Assembly: GCF_013410955.1 (NCBI RefSeq)
Contig: NZ_JACCCG010000003.1
Coordinates: forward strand, 186,001-250,000
Length of the DNA stretch: 64,000 bases
Origin: Microbacterium sp. AK009
GTDB lineage: Bacteria > Actinomycetota > Actinomycetes > Actinomycetales > Microbacteriaceae
Direction of reading: 5' to 3'
Notes under the pieces: model-generated
What the model was told of the DNA's origin: nothing
Databases searched by the model: none
Seen by the model: the letters and a program-made list of their open reading frames with translations, nothing else
Translations under genes and position numbers: made by a program
Shown: positions 1 through 7,774 of the stretch, one piece after another
How positions within the stretch are numbered: the first letter of the stretch is position 1
Layout: each line of letters starts with the position of its first letter

Positions 1-249
1 AAGGTCCTCTCCGGAAAGGTGCTCGCTGACGCCGAGGGGCATCTCGAGGTCCTTCGCGCGTCGGGGCTCGACTGGACGGTCGTGCGTGGGCCTCGCCTCA
101 CCGAGAAACCCGGGGTCGGCAGCCACCGGGTCGGGTGGGTCGGGGTGAACGCGAGCACGCAGATCAGTCGCGACGACCTGGCCGATTTCATCCTCACGCA
201 GGTGGAGGATCGCCGGTTCGTCGGCGCGATGCCGTTCATCAGCGCATGA
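1..249 (+). CDS. NAD(P)-binding (NmrA/atypical SDR-like) protein, C-terminal part
   Basis: This is the 3' end of a gene that begins before the window. The frame is open from base 1 and the stop is at 247-249. The visible piece carries the pattern 'GLDWTVVRGPRLTE' followed by a 'SRDDLADFI' segment, which is typical of the C-terminal half of short NAD(P)-binding proteins of the NmrA/atypical SDR group. The Rossmann glycine motif is outside the window, so cofactor use is inferred from the family. Its stop overlaps the start of the MarR gene by four bases (ATGA), and an NmrA-like gene follows, so the three probably form one operon of a redox regulator with its oxidoreductases. The substrate is unknown. 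Confidence 0.75.
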   Translation, partial: KVLSGKVLADAEGHLEVLRASGLDWTVVRGPRLTEKPGVGSHRVGWVGVNASTQISRDDLADFILTQVEDRRFVGAMPFISA

Positions 250-680
250 CTCTCGCGCCGCGCGACGCCGCGATCGGTCGCGTTCTGGAGGGTGTCATCG
301 CCGTTCGACGGGTGTTGGGAGTCCGCCGGAGACCCTTCGCTCAGCTGCACCTCTCTTCGTCGCAGCTGGAGGCGCTGTACCTCATCGCCCACTCGTCCAG
401 CCCGGTCACCCCGGGGGGTCTCGCGGCTCGGCTGGGCGTCACCCCCGGTGCCGTCACCCAGTTGGTCGAGGGTCTCAAACGCGTCGGCCTCGTCGCCCAA
501 CGACCGCACCCCGACGATGCCCGCTCGCGGACGCTTTGGCTCACCGACGCAGCGCGCAGAGAGGTCGACGGGTTCGAAGCCCAGGTCATCGACGACATGC
601 GCGGTCATCTGTCCGAACTGTCGGATGCGGAGGTGGCGGAGCTCGGCCGGCTTCTTCACCGCGTGGGCGGCGATGGCTGA
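246..680 (+). CDS. MarR family transcriptional regulator
   Basis: This 144-residue protein has the size and layout of a MarR dimeric winged-helix repressor. Residues about 30-95 form the wHTH, with a recognition-helix region 'GLAARLGVTPGAVTQ' and a wing 'RPHPDDARSRTLWLT'; the DDxRxR wing pattern is characteristic of the family. The start chosen is the ATG at 246, which overlaps the upstream stop by four bases. The open frame extends further upstream, but that part overlaps the previous gene and is not MarR-like. The gene overlaps the following NmrA-like gene by eight bases, so it likely regulates its own operon. The ligand is not predictable. Confidence 0.85.
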   Translation: MTLAPRDAAIGRVLEGVIAVRRVLGVRRRPFAQLHLSSSQLEALYLIAHSSSPVTPGGLAARLGVTPGAVTQLVEGLKRVGLVAQRPHPDDARSRTLWLTDAARREVDGFEAQVIDDMRGHLSELSDAEVAELGRLLHRVGGDG

Positions 681-1587
681 GGGGAGAAGACAGGGCGCGG
701 TCCTCGTGACCGGCGCGACAGGCACCGTCGGCGCATCTGTCCTCGCCGAGCTCGCCGCGCGCGGCGCCGAGGTCGTCGCGGCGGTGCGCGATCCGGCCGC
801 GCCGTCGGCGCGAGCGCTGGGTGTGCCGGTTCGCGAGTTCACCTTCGACGGTTCGCCGACTAACGCGCAGCGCGCCCTCGAGGGAGTCGACAGGGTGTTC
901 CTGATGCGTCCCCCGCAGATCGAGGATGTCCGGACCTTCCTCTTCCCCACCATCGACGCGTGCCGTGCAGTGGGGGTGCGCCAGGTGGTGTTCCTGTCGT
1001 TGCAGGGAGTCCAGGTCAATCGCCGAACACCCCATCACGCGGTGGAGGCCAGGCTCCGAGAGGCGCGAGTCCCGTTCACCTTCCTCCGACCCAACTTCTT
1101 CATGCAGAACCTTTCGGCGACGTACGCGGCCGACATCCGGGTCCGGGATGAGATCTTCGTGCCCGCCGGTCGATCGCTGACCGCCTTCATCGACGCGCGC
1201 GACATCGGGCGGGTCGCCGCCTGCGTCCTCACCGAGGACGGGCACCTCGGAAAGGCGTACACCCTCTCGGGTGAGCGTGCCCTCGGCTATCGCGACGTCG
1301 CGCGGGTACTCACCGATGTCCTCGGTCGAGAGATCCGCTACGCCCGTCCGCGCGAGGATGCCTACCTCGATCGTCTGCGAGCGGATGGGGCGCCCGCCGC
1401 GTACATCGAGGTGCAGCGGATGATCTATCGCATCGTCCGCGCGAACGTGTCAGCGCTGCCCAATCGGATGGTGCGTCGACTCACCGGGCATCCCGCCATC
1501 ACCTTCCGGCAATTCGCGATCGACCATAGGGATGTCTGGATGCCCGACGGTGCCGGTGGCATCCTGCAGCCAGGCCCAGAGACGTGA
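673..1587 (+). CDS. NmrA-like NAD(P)-binding protein
   Basis: This 304-residue protein starts with the Rossmann motif 'VTGATGTVGASV' near residue 12 and fits the NmrA/HSCARG-like atypical SDR family, which binds NAD(P) and often acts as a redox sensor or small-molecule reductase. The middle segment 'FLRPNFFMQN' and the later 'FIDARDIGRVAACVL' are family hallmarks, and the end 'TFRQFAIDHRDVW' is a normal NmrA C-terminus. The ATG at 673 lies inside the end of the MarR gene (8-base overlap), which implies translational coupling. The 3' end runs 138 bases into the convergent SDR gene on the other strand. A longer upstream reading of the same frame overlaps MarR and was discarded. Confidence 0.85.
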   Translation: MAEGRRQGAVLVTGATGTVGASVLAELAARGAEVVAAVRDPAAPSARALGVPVREFTFDGSPTNAQRALEGVDRVFLMRPPQIEDVRTFLFPTIDACRAVGVRQVVFLSLQGVQVNRRTPHHAVEARLREARVPFTFLRPNFFMQNLSATYAADIRVRDEIFVPAGRSLTAFIDARDIGRVAACVLTEDGHLGKAYTLSGERALGYRDVARVLTDVLGREIRYARPREDAYLDRLRADGAPAAYIEVQRMIYRIVRANVSALPNRMVRRLTGHPAITFRQFAIDHRDVWMPDGAGGILQPGPET

Positions 1588-2490
1588 CTGGCGCCCGGCG
1601 TCGAAGGTGACCGCCTCGGCCCGGGTCTCGCGTCCGATCTCGATGTAGGCGTCGTGCCGGTCTCGGTGCCGCTCGCCGAGGGCGAGGGCGACTGCGTGGC
1701 GCGCGGTGCCTCGCGGCGTTGTGGCCCCGGGAAGGACTGCCATCGCCGGCATGACGTTGCGCCACACCCAGTCCATGTAGGCCGGCATGCCGCGCACCAG
1801 ACCCGTGCCCGCGACGAGCCCCGGGTCGTAGACATTGAGGCGCCGTCCGGTGGAGCCGAGCCGCGTCGCCCACGGGTGGGAGAGGGTGACGAGCGCGAGT
1901 TTGCTGGTCGCGTACGCCACGCCGCCGCGTTCGCGTTCGGCACGGAACGTCCCTGGAGGGGTGTCGTCGGGGATCGCGAGCTCAGCCGGCTCCTGCCAGA
2001 AGGGGTCGGGCACGAGACCGAAGGACTGACGCTTGCCGCGATGGGTGGAGGACCCGGCGAGCACGACGTGACCGGTCGGGCTGAGGAGCGGCACGAGCCC
2101 CTGGAGCACCGCATGCTGCGCGACCACGTTGATGGCGAACGTGAGCTCGTGCCCCTGTGCGCTGACGTGACGGCGATCGAGGAACTGTCCGCCGGCGTTG
2201 AGCAGCGCCGCATCGATCGTGGCGACCTCTCCCGAGCGGACGAGAGCGGCGACCTTCTCGAGCGCAGAGCGGACGGAGTCGAGGTCGGCGAGATCGAGGA
2301 GGATGCCGCGGGCATCGGCTCCCGCAGCGCGCGCCGCGGCCACGGCTTCGTCGAGTGAGCCCCGGTCGCGGGCGAGGAGCACGAGGCGGGGTTGCGCGGG
2401 GTGGGTCAGCAGACGATGGAGCATCGCTCGACCGATGCCCCGGGTCGGTCCGGTGAGGAGGACGGTGGGCGTGATGTCACTCTGTGTCAT
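1450..2490 (-). CDS. SDR family oxidoreductase
   Basis: This 346-residue short-chain dehydrogenase has the cofactor motif 'LLTGPTRGIGRAML' (about residues 10-24), the central 'LLNAGG' and the catalytic 'YATSK' (YxxxK). It resembles the retinol-dehydrogenase-like/protochlorophyllide-reductase-like classical SDRs of actinobacteria, which reduce or oxidise hydrophobic carbonyls with NADP. The last 45 or so residues overlap the end of the NmrA gene on the opposite strand and look less family-like, so the original stop may have lain earlier. It is divergent from a TetR gene 50 bases away, which is the probable regulator. The substrate is unknown. Confidence 0.8.
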   Translation of the reverse strand: MTQSDITPTVLLTGPTRGIGRAMLHRLLTHPAQPRLVLLARDRGSLDEAVAAARAAGADARGILLDLADLDSVRSALEKVAALVRSGEVATIDAALLNAGGQFLDRRHVSAQGHELTFAINVVAQHAVLQGLVPLLSPTGHVVLAGSSTHRGKRQSFGLVPDPFWQEPAELAIPDDTPPGTFRAERERGGVAYATSKLALVTLSHPWATRLGSTGRRLNVYDPGLVAGTGLVRGMPAYMDWVWRNVMPAMAVLPGATTPRGTARHAVALALGERHRDRHDAYIEIGRETRAEAVTFDAGRQSRLWAWLQDATGTVGHPDIPMVDRELPEGDGGMPGESTHHPIGQR

Positions 2491-2540
2491 AGCCCCACGA
2501 TAGGTGATGTCATAATGTGACGCAAGGGTAGAGTGGACGG
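2491..2540. promoter_or_regulatory. Divergent promoter/operator region between SDR and TetR genes
   Basis: This 50-base gap serves both genes. TAGAGT at 2529-2534 sits six bases before the TetR ATG and looks like a leaderless -10 element. A short inverted repeat GTCA-N5-TGAC lies at 2509-2521, and the 9-mer GTGATGTCA occurs at 2504-2512 and again at 2471-2479 inside the SDR start. These are plausible TetR contact sites, but the arms are short. Confidence 0.35.
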
Positions 2541-3116
2541 ATGCCGCGTTGGCCAGAGGATTCCCGTGAGCGTCTCGCCGGCGCTGCGGTGTCGCTCTTC
2601 GTCGAGCGAGGGTTCGCGGCGACGACGGTCGAGCAGATCGCCACGGCGGCGGGGGTCACGCCGCGCACGTTCTTCCGGCATTTCCGTGACAAGGAGGAGG
2701 TGCTCTTCGCTGAGGAGGACGAGCTCCTGCCGCTCCTGCTCGACGCGATCGCGACGCTCGAGCCGCCGTTTCGCGCCGAGGAGCTGATGCGTCACGCGCT
2801 CGGCGTGCTGGCCGACACGATGGAGCCGGACCGGACGCGCCTGCGCGTGCGGCACGCGATCATCAAGACCGATGTCGCCCTCGCGGGACGGGAGTTGGCC
2901 AAACAGGCGGCGTGGCAGCCGCAGATCGCCGCGGCGATCGCCGCGCGCGGCTACACCGAAGCTGACGCCGAACTGCTCGCGGCCATCGGATTCGCCCTGT
3001 ACCGCACGAGCTTCGTCGCGTGGCTGGAGGAAGACGAGCCGGAGCCGCTGCGCGAGCGGGTTCATCATGCCCTTCCCTCGGTGCGGACCGTGATGGACCT
3101 CGTCATCCCCGTGTGA
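2541..3116 (+). CDS. TetR family transcriptional regulator
   Basis: This 191-residue protein has the standard TetR layout. The N-terminal HTH (about residues 8-55) contains 'SLFVERGFAATTVEQIA' and 'GVTPRTFFRHFRDKEE', closely matching the TetR_N consensus. The all-helical C-terminal part is the ligand/dimer domain and resembles the MftR-like group. It is transcribed away from the SDR gene, the usual arrangement in which a TetR repressor controls its divergent neighbour. The start is supported by TAGAGT six bases upstream, which suggests leaderless initiation. The effector is not predictable. Confidence 0.85.
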   Translation: MPRWPEDSRERLAGAAVSLFVERGFAATTVEQIATAAGVTPRTFFRHFRDKEEVLFAEEDELLPLLLDAIATLEPPFRAEELMRHALGVLADTMEPDRTRLRVRHAIIKTDVALAGRELAKQAAWQPQIAAAIAARGYTEADAELLAAIGFALYRTSFVAWLEEDEPEPLRERVHHALPSVRTVMDLVIPV

Positions 3117-3158
3117 CGCGCGACGCGTCCGGCATGCCGGAACGGGCGGGTCGGCGGC

Positions 3159-3632
3159 TCAGAGGGCGCGGAGGAGAGCCTCGATCCGTCGATGTCGTGT
3201 GGCCGCCGTCGCGGCGCCGTCGATCGGCACGAGCTGGCGACGGCGTGTGGTGGGCGGCTGCAGATCCCATCGCTCCCGGAGCCCGGCGGCCGAGAGTGCC
3301 TCAGCGAGGTCGTCGGGCACGGGTACCTCGTCGGGGTCGACCGGCGCGAGCCACCCGGCGACAGGGTCACCGACCTCCAGGCGCAGTCGGCGCAGCAGCG
3401 ACGATCCCGTCCAGACGAACGTGTCGTCGATCACCGGGGCGCGCGTGAGCGCGAGGTTGACCGCGACGTCTTCGAGTCGGCCGGCCACCCGCCGGGTGCC
3501 GGCGTCGTCGGCGGCCTCGACGAGAGAGGGAGGTATCCGCAGCACGGTGTATCGCGAGCGTCCCCAGACCATCGGCTCGATGAACCCCGTCACCTCGTGC
3601 GGCGCTCCCAGAAGCGGCCAGGACTCGCTCAC
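3159..3632 (-). CDS. YdeI/DUF1905-type protein
   Basis: This 157-residue protein joins an N-terminal DUF1905-like beta domain (about residues 10-95, with 'VRGSSLLRRLRL'-type strands) to a short C-terminal helical tail of the YdeI/OmpD-associated kind. That tail carries tandem arginines and ends in 'TRHRRIEALLRAL'. Such proteins are cytoplasmic and widespread in actinobacteria; the biochemical role is not established. Some members are annotated as bacteriocin-protection proteins, but nothing here tests that. It stands alone on the minus strand, between a TetR gene and a membrane protein gene on the plus strand. Confidence 0.65.
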   Translation of the reverse strand: MSESWPLLGAPHEVTGFIEPMVWGRSRYTVLRIPPSLVEAADDAGTRRVAGRLEDVAVNLALTRAPVIDDTFVWTGSSLLRRLRLEVGDPVAGWLAPVDPDEVPVPDDLAEALSAAGLRERWDLQPPTTRRRQLVPIDGAATAATRHRRIEALLRAL

Positions 3633-3737
3633 GTCACCCTCCCTCGTCTCATCCGTCAGGGCTTGCGCGGTCGGACTCTACCGGCCGAGACGGCCTGGCG
3701 GTACGGTGACCTCACCCACCTCGTCGAAGGGGTTGCC

Positions 3738-4886
3738 GTGACGTCGTCCAGTGCTGAATCCGTCGCCCCCGCCGTCCCGACCACGCGCGTGCGCGTCGAG
3801 AGTGAGGCGTTCTACGCCTTCGTCGCGGCGGCCGCGTCGGGCGGCGTGCTCGGACTCCTCCTCGGGTGGTTCGGGCCACCCCGTCCTCTCTCCGGTGAAG
3901 GGTCCTTCGGCTGGATCTCGGCGGCGGCGTGCGCGGTGACCGCGGTCAGTGCCGCGGGTGTCGGCTATTGGCGGGCCCGGCGCTCCCCTGGCCATCGGTG
4001 GCGACTGGTTCTGTCGTCGTGGCGTTTCGGTGTCAACGCGGTGGCGGTGGCGCTCGTGCACGCCGGACTGGCGACCCTTGCAGCCCTCGTCGTGTTCCTC
4101 GTTCTCAACGCGGGACTGATCGGATGGGACGTCGAGCCGTTCTGGGCGGCCGTGCTGATGGGGGCGACCACGGGGATCACCGCCTACCTGGTGTATCTGT
4201 CCGCTTCGGGGATGACGACGCGGCGGATGTCCTCCCTGCTGCTGGCGTTCGTCGTGGTCGGCACCCTGACCGCCATGGTGACGACCCCCGACCCGGCCTG
4301 GTGGGAGATCCACTTCAGCCACCTCGGCACGTTCCGGCACCTTTCGAGCGTCGTCTTCAACGGCACCCTCATTCTCGGTGGGCTTCTGGTCACCGCGTTC
4401 GCCGTCTACGTCGCCCACGATCTGGCAGCGGCGGCGGCATCCGGCGGCATCGACCCGGCGGCGCGCTGGCGCGTGGTGCCGACGCTCTTCGTCGTCATGG
4501 GCATCATGCTCGCGGGCGTCGGGGCTGTGCCGGTGAACGCCAGTCTGCTGATCCACAACCTCTGCGCGTCGGGGCTGGCCGCGATGTTCCTGTGCCTCCT
4601 GGCCGGGGGGCGCTGGCTCATGCGGGGCTTGCCCCGCGCCTACTTCCGGGCGGCGGCCCTTTTCCTCATCGCCCTGCTGGTCTCGGTCGTGCTGTTCGCC
4701 ACCGGCTACTTCGGTCTCACGGCCTTCGAGATCGTCGTCTTCGCCCTGATCTTCGGCTGGATCGCTGTCTTCATCCGCTTCCTCACCGCCGACCAACCCG
4801 CGGACACCGGCGACGCCGCCGAAGCGGGGCCGACTCACGGTATTCGGCTCCCTGATGCATCCGTTCGAGGCGTCCTGCCCGAATAA
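3738..4886 (+). CDS. DUF998-like multi-pass membrane protein
   Basis: This is a 382-residue integral membrane protein with about ten hydrophobic segments. The central part resembles DUF998 proteins: the 'HFSHLGT' motif is followed by a helix beginning 'FNGTLILGGLL'. The family has no proven function. The start chosen is the GTG at 3738 because AAGGGG lies a few bases upstream (3727-3732); the longer frame upstream has no membrane character and overlaps the YdeI gene. The last 50 or so residues are polar and probably cytoplasmic. No operon partner is obvious. Confidence 0.7.
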   Translation: MTSSSAESVAPAVPTTRVRVESEAFYAFVAAAASGGVLGLLLGWFGPPRPLSGEGSFGWISAAACAVTAVSAAGVGYWRARRSPGHRWRLVLSSWRFGVNAVAVALVHAGLATLAALVVFLVLNAGLIGWDVEPFWAAVLMGATTGITAYLVYLSASGMTTRRMSSLLLAFVVVGTLTAMVTTPDPAWWEIHFSHLGTFRHLSSVVFNGTLILGGLLVTAFAVYVAHDLAAAAASGGIDPAARWRVVPTLFVVMGIMLAGVGAVPVNASLLIHNLCASGLAAMFLCLLAGGRWLMRGLPRAYFRAAALFLIALLVSVVLFATGYFGLTAFEIVVFALIFGWIAVFIRFLTADQPADTGDAAEAGPTHGIRLPDASVRGVLPE

Positions 4887-4951
4887 CCCTGTGACACGGA
4901 CGACGGTGTCCGCCGGGCCATCCGGCTCGTCGACGGTGGAAGGGGACCGGC

Positions 4952-5944
4952 ATGGCGAAGAAGCTGACCGAAGCGACGGTGGTCGAGTACGACCGCACGG
5001 GCGATGCCGACGTCCTGGAGGTGCGTACGCATGAGCTCCCGCCGCCGGGGCGCGGGGAGGTCACGGTCGAGGTCATCACCGCGGGCATCAGCCACATCGA
5101 CGGATTCATCCGGAGCGGTCGCGAGGACGCCTTCGCGCACGACCCGTTCCCGCGTCGCTCGGGAAGCGATTTCGCGGGAACGGTCATCGCCGTCGGTGAG
5201 GACGTCCACGGCTTCGCCAAGGGGATGGACGTCGTCGGGCACGTGCGTGCGGGAGCCCACGCCTCGGCGATCACCGTGCCGACGTCGGTGCTCGTGAAGA
5301 AGCCGCGCACGGTGTCGTGGGAGGCTGCCGGCGGCCTCTTCCTGGCGGGGGCGACGGCTCTCGACATCCTCGACCAGGTACGCGTCGGGGAGGGCGACAC
5401 CGTCGTGGTGTCGGCCGCGGCCGGCGGGGTCGGGAGCATCGAGGCGCAGATCGCGCGATACCGCGGAGCGACGGTCATCGGCACGTGCGGTGAGCGCAAC
5501 TTCGACTATCTGCGGCAGCTCGGCATCAAACCGGTGCTGTACGGGCCGGGCATCGCCGACCGCATCCGCAAGGCCGCGGGAAAGCCCATCACCGCGATGA
5601 TCGACAATTTCGGGCAGGACGGTCGCGCGCTCGCCGAGGACCTGGAAGTCTCACCCTCGCGCTACCGGTCCAGCGAAGACCGTCGAGACACCGAGGTGCG
5701 GTTGCTGCAGGACGATCCCGAGTCGGTCGCTCAGGCGACGTCGCTGCTGGAGCGCGTGGCTCAGCTCGCCGAGAAGCGCGCCTTCACCCTGCTGGTGTCG
5801 GGGCTCTACTCGCTCCGAGACGTGGCCGAGGCCTACGCCGATCTCGGCAAGCTCCACGCCCGGGGGAAGGTGGTGCTCGCGACGCGACCGGTGACCACGG
5901 TGCGTACCCTGAAGGCCCGGGATGTCTGGGAGGCGGCGGGCTGA
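4952..5944 (+). CDS. NADP-dependent quinone-reductase-like oxidoreductase (MDR family)
   Basis: This 330-residue medium-chain dehydrogenase/reductase lacks the zinc ligands of alcohol dehydrogenases and so fits the quinone oxidoreductase (QOR/zeta-crystallin) branch. The N-terminal GroES-like domain includes 'RRSGSDFAGTVIAVG', and the nucleotide-binding loop is 'AAAGGVGS' near residue 155. The C-terminal 'GKVVLATRP' closes the fold. A good ribosome site (AAGGGG) precedes the ATG. Members reduce quinones or enones with NADPH; the substrate here is not predictable. It is monocistronic, followed by a convergent GIY-YIG gene. Confidence 0.85.
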   Translation: MAKKLTEATVVEYDRTGDADVLEVRTHELPPPGRGEVTVEVITAGISHIDGFIRSGREDAFAHDPFPRRSGSDFAGTVIAVGEDVHGFAKGMDVVGHVRAGAHASAITVPTSVLVKKPRTVSWEAAGGLFLAGATALDILDQVRVGEGDTVVVSAAAGGVGSIEAQIARYRGATVIGTCGERNFDYLRQLGIKPVLYGPGIADRIRKAAGKPITAMIDNFGQDGRALAEDLEVSPSRYRSSEDRRDTEVRLLQDDPESVAQATSLLERVAQLAEKRAFTLLVSGLYSLRDVAEAYADLGKLHARGKVVLATRPVTTVRTLKARDVWEAAG

Positions 5945-5986
5945 CCCAGGCAGCACGCCCGGCGCACGCCAGGCAGCAGACCCCGG

Positions 5987-6418
5987 TCACAGCCGCTCCC
6001 GGTGCGCGCTGCTGACCCACCGGGCGTACGAGCCCCACGGGTCGGCGCTGCCGGGGAGAGCGCCGATGTGCGCGAGCAGTTCCGGCGCGGAGGTGAACCA
6101 TTCACCGCCCTCACGGAGGTGCGCGAACAGCCGGTGGCGTGAGCGCTCGACCGTGCGATCGCCGGGTTCGAAGGCGAGCAGTTCGTCGTGCCTGATCGCG
6201 CGGAGGCGCGCGCGGGGCTCGCGAGTGGTGCCGATCTTCACCCGCTCGGCGTACCCGAGGTAGTACACGACGTCGACTCGCGGTGGCGGGAGATCCGGAT
6301 CGGGCGCGTCGCCCACCCGCCAGGCGCACACGGCGCAGAACCATGAGCCGTTCCGACGGACGCCGCGGCGCTCGCCGCACAGCACGCACGGCCCCGGCAT
6401 CACCCGCCTGATCCCCAT
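5987..6418 (-). CDS. GIY-YIG nuclease family protein with zinc ribbon
   Basis: This protein is about 143 residues. It begins with a CxxC...CxxC zinc ribbon ('CVLCG' and 'CAVC') and continues into a small GIY-YIG domain of the T5orf172/Mug113 type. The two core motifs appear as 'VVYYLGYAE' and 'RVKIGTT', followed by an arginine-rich helix and the terminal 'GGEWF', the usual metal-binding glutamate region. Such domains cut DNA or act as decayed nucleases. The start is uncertain: ATG 6418 is used, but ATG 6400 has a better purine-rich site (AGGCGGG) in front of it. It is divergent from another zinc-ribbon nuclease-like gene at 6489. Confidence 0.75.
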   Translation of the reverse strand: MGIRRVMPGPCVLCGERRGVRRNGSWFCAVCAWRVGDAPDPDLPPPRVDVVYYLGYAERVKIGTTREPRARLRAIRHDELLAFEPGDRTVERSRHRLFAHLREGGEWFTSAPELLAHIGALPGSADPWGSYARWVSSAHRERL

Positions 6419-6488
6419 GGCCACAGGGTAGGACGCAGCTCCGACACGCCGCCCCGGAGTGTCGGATGCACGCGCTAGGTTCTCGGCC

Positions 6489-7382
6489 ATGACCGAGAGG
6501 GTGGAGCTGTGGTGGGCGAGGCGGCAATTCTCGCGCGGCGCGGACGTGCCGTACGCGATCGGCACCTACCGCGAGGCGTGGGCGGCCTACCCGGCCGTCG
6601 CGCGCCAGTACCACCCCGACCTCAACGCCGGGATCGCGCTGTCGCAGATCCCCCCGGCCGCCGACGTGCTGCTGCGGTGGCAGTGCGACGCGGGCCACCT
6701 GTTCGCGGCCACCCCGACCGAGCAGCGAAGTCGCCCCGGGCGCGTACGCCGGCGGTCGGCCTGGTGCCCCGAGTGCCTCGAGGCGGCCACGGGGCGCGGT
6801 GCCTTTCCCGCACTGGCACTGCTGCCGCCCGGTGCAGATGCCTCATCGCCGCCGCCGATCACGTCGTCCTCCCGCGCAGCACCCTCTCGCGCCCCGCGCC
6901 GGAGCGCCCGGCCGGGCCCCATCTGCGAGAAGACGCCCGACGTGCCGTCCGGCACGTCGTTCGCAAGCGTCTGCGCACCCCAGCCCGCGTCGGCGGCGGA
7001 GGCGTTGCTGCACGAGCGACTGTTCGGCGCGCTCGCGGTGACGCGAGGTCACACCGCGGTCCGCGTCTCACGCCCGTTCTTCGAGCACCGCGAGGTCTGG
7101 CCCGACCTCGTCCTGCCCGAGCTGCGGATCGCGGTGGAGTACGACACGATCGGTCGGTTCGGCCTGGAGCATGTCGGCGCCCGCGAGGACTCCGATCGGC
7201 GCAAAGACCGGCTCCTCCGCGAGGCCGGGTGGGAGGTGGTGCGCCTGCGCAGCGGCAAGCTCGAGAAGCTCGGTCCCCATGACCTGCAGATCACCTCGAC
7301 AGGCCCGCGGACCGTCGGCCTGCTGCTCGACGCGTTCCGCAGCATCCGCGGTTCTCTCCTCATCGACGCCTATGCGACGTGA
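6489..7382 (+). CDS. Zinc-ribbon protein with VSR/DUF559-like endonuclease fold
   Basis: This 297-residue protein has an N-terminal part ending in a zinc-ribbon-like region (WQC...H, later CPEC), a proline/serine-rich linker (about residues 115-160), and a C-terminal domain resembling very-short-patch-repair and DUF559 nucleases. In that domain 'WPDLVLPELRIAVEYD' carries the acidic D...E of a PD-(D/E)xK-like site and 'RKDRLLREAGWEVVRLR' gives the following helix and strand. TAGGTT seven bases before the ATG suggests leaderless transcription. It is transcribed away from the GIY-YIG gene 70 bases off, so the two may act together. Actual nuclease activity is an inference from fold motifs. Confidence 0.7.
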   Translation: MTERVELWWARRQFSRGADVPYAIGTYREAWAAYPAVARQYHPDLNAGIALSQIPPAADVLLRWQCDAGHLFAATPTEQRSRPGRVRRRSAWCPECLEAATGRGAFPALALLPPGADASSPPPITSSSRAAPSRAPRRSARPGPICEKTPDVPSGTSFASVCAPQPASAAEALLHERLFGALAVTRGHTAVRVSRPFFEHREVWPDLVLPELRIAVEYDTIGRFGLEHVGAREDSDRRKDRLLREAGWEVVRLRSGKLEKLGPHDLQITSTGPRTVGLLLDAFRSIRGSLLIDAYAT

Positions 7383-7392
7383 GCCGGGCCGT

Positions 7393-7743
7393 TCACCGCT
7401 CCTGCAGGATCTGCCGCCAGTTCAGCGGAACCCGACCGCGCGGCCCGGGCGCCGGCTGGTCGTCGGGATGACTGCGGGGCGGCGCGAGCTCGGGCCCGTC
7501 GACGATCCGCTCGTCGATGTAGTCCCAGAACCAGTCCTCGCCCGGTTCGAAGCTCTGGATGACGCGGTGCCCGGTCTCACGGAAGTGCGCGGTGGCATGA
7601 CGACCGAGCGAGTCGTCGCAGCATCCCACGTGCCCGCAGGCCGCGCACCGCCGCAGGTGCACCCACCAGCCGTCGTGCGCGCCGCATTCCACGCACCCGT
7701 CGCCACTCGGGCGAGCGAGCGGATCGATGGCTGTCTCACTCAT
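7393..7743 (-). CDS. UBP-type zinc finger protein
   Basis: This 116-residue protein consists mainly of a UBP-type (ZnF-UBP) zinc finger: C-x2-C, a tryptophan-rich strand, C-x2-C-x3-C, and later histidines in 'GRHATAHFRETGH'. In eukaryotes this fold binds the ubiquitin C-terminus; the bacterial role is unknown. A strong GGGAGG site precedes ATG 7743. It lies 31 bases downstream of the flavoprotein gene on the same strand, and the two are very likely co-transcribed. That pairing recurs in actinobacteria and hints that the finger recognises a partner or modified tail linked to the reductase. Confidence 0.85.
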   Translation of the reverse strand: MSETAIDPLARPSGDGCVECGAHDGWWVHLRRCAACGHVGCCDDSLGRHATAHFRETGHRVIQSFEPGEDWFWDYIDERIVDGPELAPPRSHPDDQPAPGPRGRVPLNWRQILQER

Positions 7744-7774
7744 GGGGTCTCCCTCCCTCGACCGGATGACGCCG

